In this document: one piece after another, positions 61,779-64,000 of the stretch
Numbering within the stretch: position 1 is the stretch's first letter
Layout: every line of letters begins with the position of its first letter
Position numbers and translations under genes: made by a program
Source of the DNA: Pseudomonadota bacterium
Lineage (GTDB): Bacteria > Pseudomonadota > Alphaproteobacteria > Rhizobiales > Xanthobacteraceae
DNA length: 64,000 bases
Direction: 5' to 3'
Assembly (NCBI GenBank): GCA_023404675.1
Contig: JAEYAW010000022.1
Span: forward strand, 1 to 64,000
The notes under the pieces: model-generated
What the model was told of the DNA's origin: nothing
The model's database searches: none
Seen by the model: the letters and a program-made list of their open reading frames with translations, nothing else

Positions 61779-62187
61779 TGGGCTTCATTCTTGATGCATC
61801 GGTCACTCTGTGCTGGTGCTTCCGCGACGAGGATCATGAGATCACCGACGCAGCGTTGCGGCTGCTGAGAACGGAGACACCGCGCTCGTGCCGGGCATCT
61901 GGTGGTTCGAGATTCGCAATACCGCCCTTCTCGGCATCCGCCGCAACCGCATCACCGAAATTCGAGTTCACGAGTTTCTGAACAGGCTGGGCTCAATGAC
62001 GATCGACATTATCTTGCCCGACGAGGACGGGAGAATCTTTGTGCTCGCCCAGCGCCATCGCCTGACCTTCTACGAGGCCGCCTATCTCAACCTTGCACTG
62101 CGCGAACGCGCGCCGCTGGCGCCGCTGGATCACAATCTGGCCGGTGCCGCCGCGGCGGAAGGTGTCGCGCTCATCGGCCCTTCGTGA
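61778..62187 (+). pseudogene. PIN-domain (VapC-type) toxin, frameshifted
   Basis: Frame 1 from the ATG at 61778 encodes the PIN N-terminus MGFILDASVTLCWCFRDEDHEITDAALRLLRTET with the first catalytic Asp (Asp6). It then runs into unrelated sequence (PRSCRASGG) and stops at 61981. The continuation is in another frame: ALVPGIWWFEIRNTALLGIRRNRI...LTFYEAAYLNLALRERAPLAPLDHNLAGAAAAEGV, ending at 62187. It carries the middle acidic residue and the YEAAYLNLA...LDHNL motifs of VapC. Joining GAG to ACC at 61877-61879 restores a normal toxin of about 135 residues, so the lesion looks like a duplicated AC in GAGACACCGCG. It could be a real knockout, a sequencing error or, less likely, programmed frameshifting. 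Confidence 0.85.
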
Positions 62188-62196
62188 GGCCCACCA

Positions 62197-63261
62197 ATGC
62201 TCTCCCGCCGCCGTGTTCTCGTCGGTCTTCCTTCATTGGCCATCGCTGGCACCAGCCTGCAATTCCTGTGGAGCACCATGGCCCATTCCTACTCCGGTCC
62301 GATCTCCGATCACTTCAATGGCACGCATTTTTTCGATCCCGACGGCTCGCCGCCGAAGGCGCTGTCCGAACTGCTGCGCTGGCAGCTCGGCGGCAATCGC
62401 ACCCGGGCGAAATGGCCGGACTGGGCGCCAAGCCCCTATTCGGACAGGCCGCCGCAGCGGGTCGAGGGATCGCGGGCGCGGCTAAGTTACATCGGGCATG
62501 CGAGCTGGCTGCTGCAGAGTGGGGGCCTCAACATCCTGATCGATCCGGTCTGGTCGGAACGCGCCTCGCCGCTCTCGTTCGCCGGACCCAGGCGATGCAA
62601 CGATCCGGGCATCGCCTTCGAGGCGCTACCGAAAATCGACGTGGTGCTGGTGACCCACGGCCACTACGATCATCTCGATCTGGCCACGCTGTCGCGCCTG
62701 CACAGGTCCTTCGCGCCGCGGATCATCACGCCGCTTGGCAACGATCTGACCATGCGCGCCGCCGACCGGTCGATTCGCGCCGAGGCCCACGACTGGAACG
62801 ACCGCGTCGTGCTCGGAAAAAACGTGGCCGTCAATCTGGTGCCGACGCGGCACTGGACCGCGCGCGGCCTGCTCGACCGCAACAAAGCGCTGTGGGCCAG
62901 TTTCGTCCTCGAAACCCCGGCGGGCGTGATCTACGCCGTCGGCGATTCAAGCTATGGCACCGGCTTGCATTTCCGGCGCGTCCGGGAAAAATTCGGCGCG
63001 CCGCGCCTCGCGCTGCTGCCGATCGGTGCCTATGAACCGCGCTGGTTCATGCAGGACCAGCACATGAACCCGGAAGACGCCGTGCAGGCACTGGCCGATT
63101 GCGGGGCGCAGCAGGCGCTCGGGCATCACTACGGCACGTTCCAGCTCACCGACGAGGCATTCGACGCGCCCACGACCGCACTGGCCGAGGCGCTCGACGC
63201 GGCGGGCGTGCGACGCGAAAAATTTATCGCGCTGAAGCCAGGGCAGGTATTCGAGGTGTGA
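62197..63261 (+). CDS. MBL-fold metallo-hydrolase (NAPE-PLD/UlaG-like)
   Basis: A 354-residue metallo-beta-lactamase-fold hydrolase. The metal motif HGHYDH is at 154-159, and further ligands lie in PTRHWTARG, YAVGDSSYG and GHHYGTF. The segment LLPIGAYEPRWFMQDQHMNPEDAVQ is typical of N-acyl-phosphatidylethanolamine-hydrolysing phospholipase D relatives. The N-terminus MLSRRRVLVGLPSLAIAGTSLQFLW looks like a Tat-like signal (RRR) or membrane anchor, so it is probably exported. A lipid phosphodiester substrate is plausible but not shown. It begins 9 nt after the toxin remnant. Confidence 0.88.
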   Translation: MLSRRRVLVGLPSLAIAGTSLQFLWSTMAHSYSGPISDHFNGTHFFDPDGSPPKALSELLRWQLGGNRTRAKWPDWAPSPYSDRPPQRVEGSRARLSYIGHASWLLQSGGLNILIDPVWSERASPLSFAGPRRCNDPGIAFEALPKIDVVLVTHGHYDHLDLATLSRLHRSFAPRIITPLGNDLTMRAADRSIRAEAHDWNDRVVLGKNVAVNLVPTRHWTARGLLDRNKALWASFVLETPAGVIYAVGDSSYGTGLHFRRVREKFGAPRLALLPIGAYEPRWFMQDQHMNPEDAVQALADCGAQQALGHHYGTFQLTDEAFDAPTTALAEALDAAGVRREKFIALKPGQVFEV

Positions 63262-63290
63262 GCGCCGCTCCGAAAGAACGAGTTGCTGCC

Positions 63291-63313
63291 ATGGCAGGGC
63301 TCGTCCCGGCCAT
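63291..63313. repeat. REP-like palindrome between convergent genes
   Basis: ATGGCAGGG and CCCGGCCAT form a 9-bp stem with one A/G mismatch and a CTCGT loop, followed by CCCGGC. It resembles the ATGGCCGGG...CCCGGCCAT dispersed elements recalled from Bradyrhizobiaceae. It may also terminate the convergent transcripts. Confidence 0.5.
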
Positions 63314-63388
63314 CCCGGCAAGATAGGCGCAGCCTCCCTTACCGCGATCGCCGCAACAACTGCGGGGACGGCAAACAACGACCGCTTG

Positions 63389-64000
63389 TTACGGCGTCGC
63401 GGGCTTGATCTCGTAGGTCACGCTCACCGAAACGCGCAGGGTTTCCTCGCCCGGCGCGACGGGAGCAGACATCGCGTCCGCCGCGGCGAGACGCCCCTTG
63501 TAAGCCACCGGGACCGCTCCCCCGCCCTCCGCGATGCTCAGCGGCATGCCGAGCTTGACGTTGGCGGCCGCAGCATAGATCTCCGCCTTGCGCCGCGCAT
63601 CGGCCAGCGCGCGCGTGCGCGCCTCGTCCAGCAGCTTCGAGGCCTGCGTCACCTCGAAATTGATACCGCCGACATCGTTCGCGCCCGCGCCGACCAGCGT
63701 GTCGATGACGCCCGCCACCTGCGAAATGTCGCGGACCTTGACGATGACGCGGTTGCTGGCGCGATAGCCGGCGATCTGCATCGGCGCATTCGGCGTGCGG
63801 TTCTGCGTCATCTGCGGCGACAGCGACAGCCGCGAGGTCTGATAGTCCTTCTCCGGCACGCCCGCGCCCTTGAGCGCGAGCAGAACATCGCCCATCGCCT
63901 TGTTGTTGGCCTCCGACGCGGCTTTCGCGGTTTTCGCCTCGGTCGTCACACCCGCTTCGATGGTGGCGAGATCCGGCGGCACGGAGATGGTGGCCTCCCC
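63389..64000 (-). CDS. SIMPL (DUF541) domain protein, 5' end outside window
   Basis: The frame is open from the window edge to the stop at 63389, about 203 residues visible. The first visible residues GEATISVPPDLATIEAGV are the conserved start of the SIMPL/DUF541 domain. YQTSRLSLSPQMTQNRTPNAPMQIAGYRASNRVIVKVRDISQVAGVIDTLVGAGANDVGGINFEV follows, then ARTRALADARRKAEIYAAAANVKLG. The family (YggE/BP26) is periplasmic and linked to oxidative stress, with an outer-membrane-associated ring known for BP26. The signal peptide and start lie beyond 64000. Confidence 0.9.
   Translation of the reverse strand, partial: GEATISVPPDLATIEAGVTTEAKTAKAASEANNKAMGDVLLALKGAGVPEKDYQTSRLSLSPQMTQNRTPNAPMQIAGYRASNRVIVKVRDISQVAGVIDTLVGAGANDVGGINFEVTQASKLLDEARTRALADARRKAEIYAAAANVKLGMPLSIAEGGGAVPVAYKGRLAAADAMSAPVAPGEETLRVSVSVTYEIKPATP

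Noticed and set aside
61888..62187. A separate small gene starting at the GTG at 61888
   Set aside because: It begins in the middle of a PIN domain, has no ribosome binding site, and lines up exactly with the missing second half of the toxin, so a frameshift is the simpler explanation.

Overview
This window is a GC-rich, gene-dense stretch of an alphaproteobacterial chromosome, most likely from the Bradyrhizobiaceae/Nitrobacteraceae group (Bradyrhizobium, Rhodopseudomonas, Afipia/Oligotropha or Nitrobacter). The evidence is the rpsT - long gap - dnaA-dnaN-recF-gyrB order, the PtsP-type EI(Ntr), a DUF4167 protein downstream of prfA-prmC, the gloB/methyltransferase pair, the phaC - MaoC/Pta - ackA - fabI cluster, and short extragenic palindromes of the kind seen in these genera. 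The genus cannot be fixed from the sequence alone. No rRNA, tRNA, insertion sequence, prophage or CRISPR array was seen.

Layout. 0-2 kb: the start of a polysaccharide-export lipoprotein gene, msrA and a small membrane protein, all on the minus strand. 2-10.6 kb: rpsT with a good promoter and terminator, a 1.3 kb gap without genes, then the replication genes dnaA, dnaN, recF and gyrB. 10.6-16.9 kb: a secreted 2H-phosphoesterase-like protein, an EamA transporter, ubiG, a PH-like membrane protein, aspartokinase (lysC) and a DUF2142 membrane protein. 17.2-24.9 kb: ptsP, prfA-prmC (4-nt overlap), a DUF4167 protein, a methyltransferase, gloB and an overlapping cupin. 24.9-28.4 kb: a MarR-EmrA-EmrB-type efflux operon with a perfect palindromic operator candidate, divergent from an aldo/keto reductase. 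29.4-33.3 kb: an acyl-CoA synthetase, an unlisted 54-residue membrane protein, a DsbA-like thiol oxidoreductase and a LysR regulator.

33.3-45.3 kb is the most interesting accessory block. Eight co-directional genes encode a polyamine-type ABC importer, a three-subunit molybdenum hydroxylase (form II, not true CO dehydrogenase) and an amidase. They are followed by a PuuR-like XRE-cupin regulator and a divergent omega-aminotransferase. Together they look like an uptake and catabolic route for an amine or N-heterocycle, possibly running cyclic imine to lactam to amino acid to semialdehyde. That route is inference.

45.7-53.2 kb: an MHS-family MFS transporter, an LLM flavin oxidoreductase and an RbbA-type ABC exporter operon (HlyD, fused ATPase-permease, permease). 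53.4-58.7 kb: PHA synthase, bifunctional enoyl-CoA hydratase/phosphate acetyltransferase, acetate kinase and FabI, an operon that links PHA-type acyl-CoA metabolism to acetyl-phosphate. 58.7-61.2 kb: ffh-rpsP-rimM on the minus strand, with the usual trmD missing after rimM. 61.5-62.2 kb: a Phd/VapB-type antitoxin with twin palindromic operators and a frameshifted PIN toxin. 62.2-64 kb: a NAPE-PLD-like metallo-beta-lactamase-fold hydrolase and the 3' part of a SIMPL/DUF541 gene.
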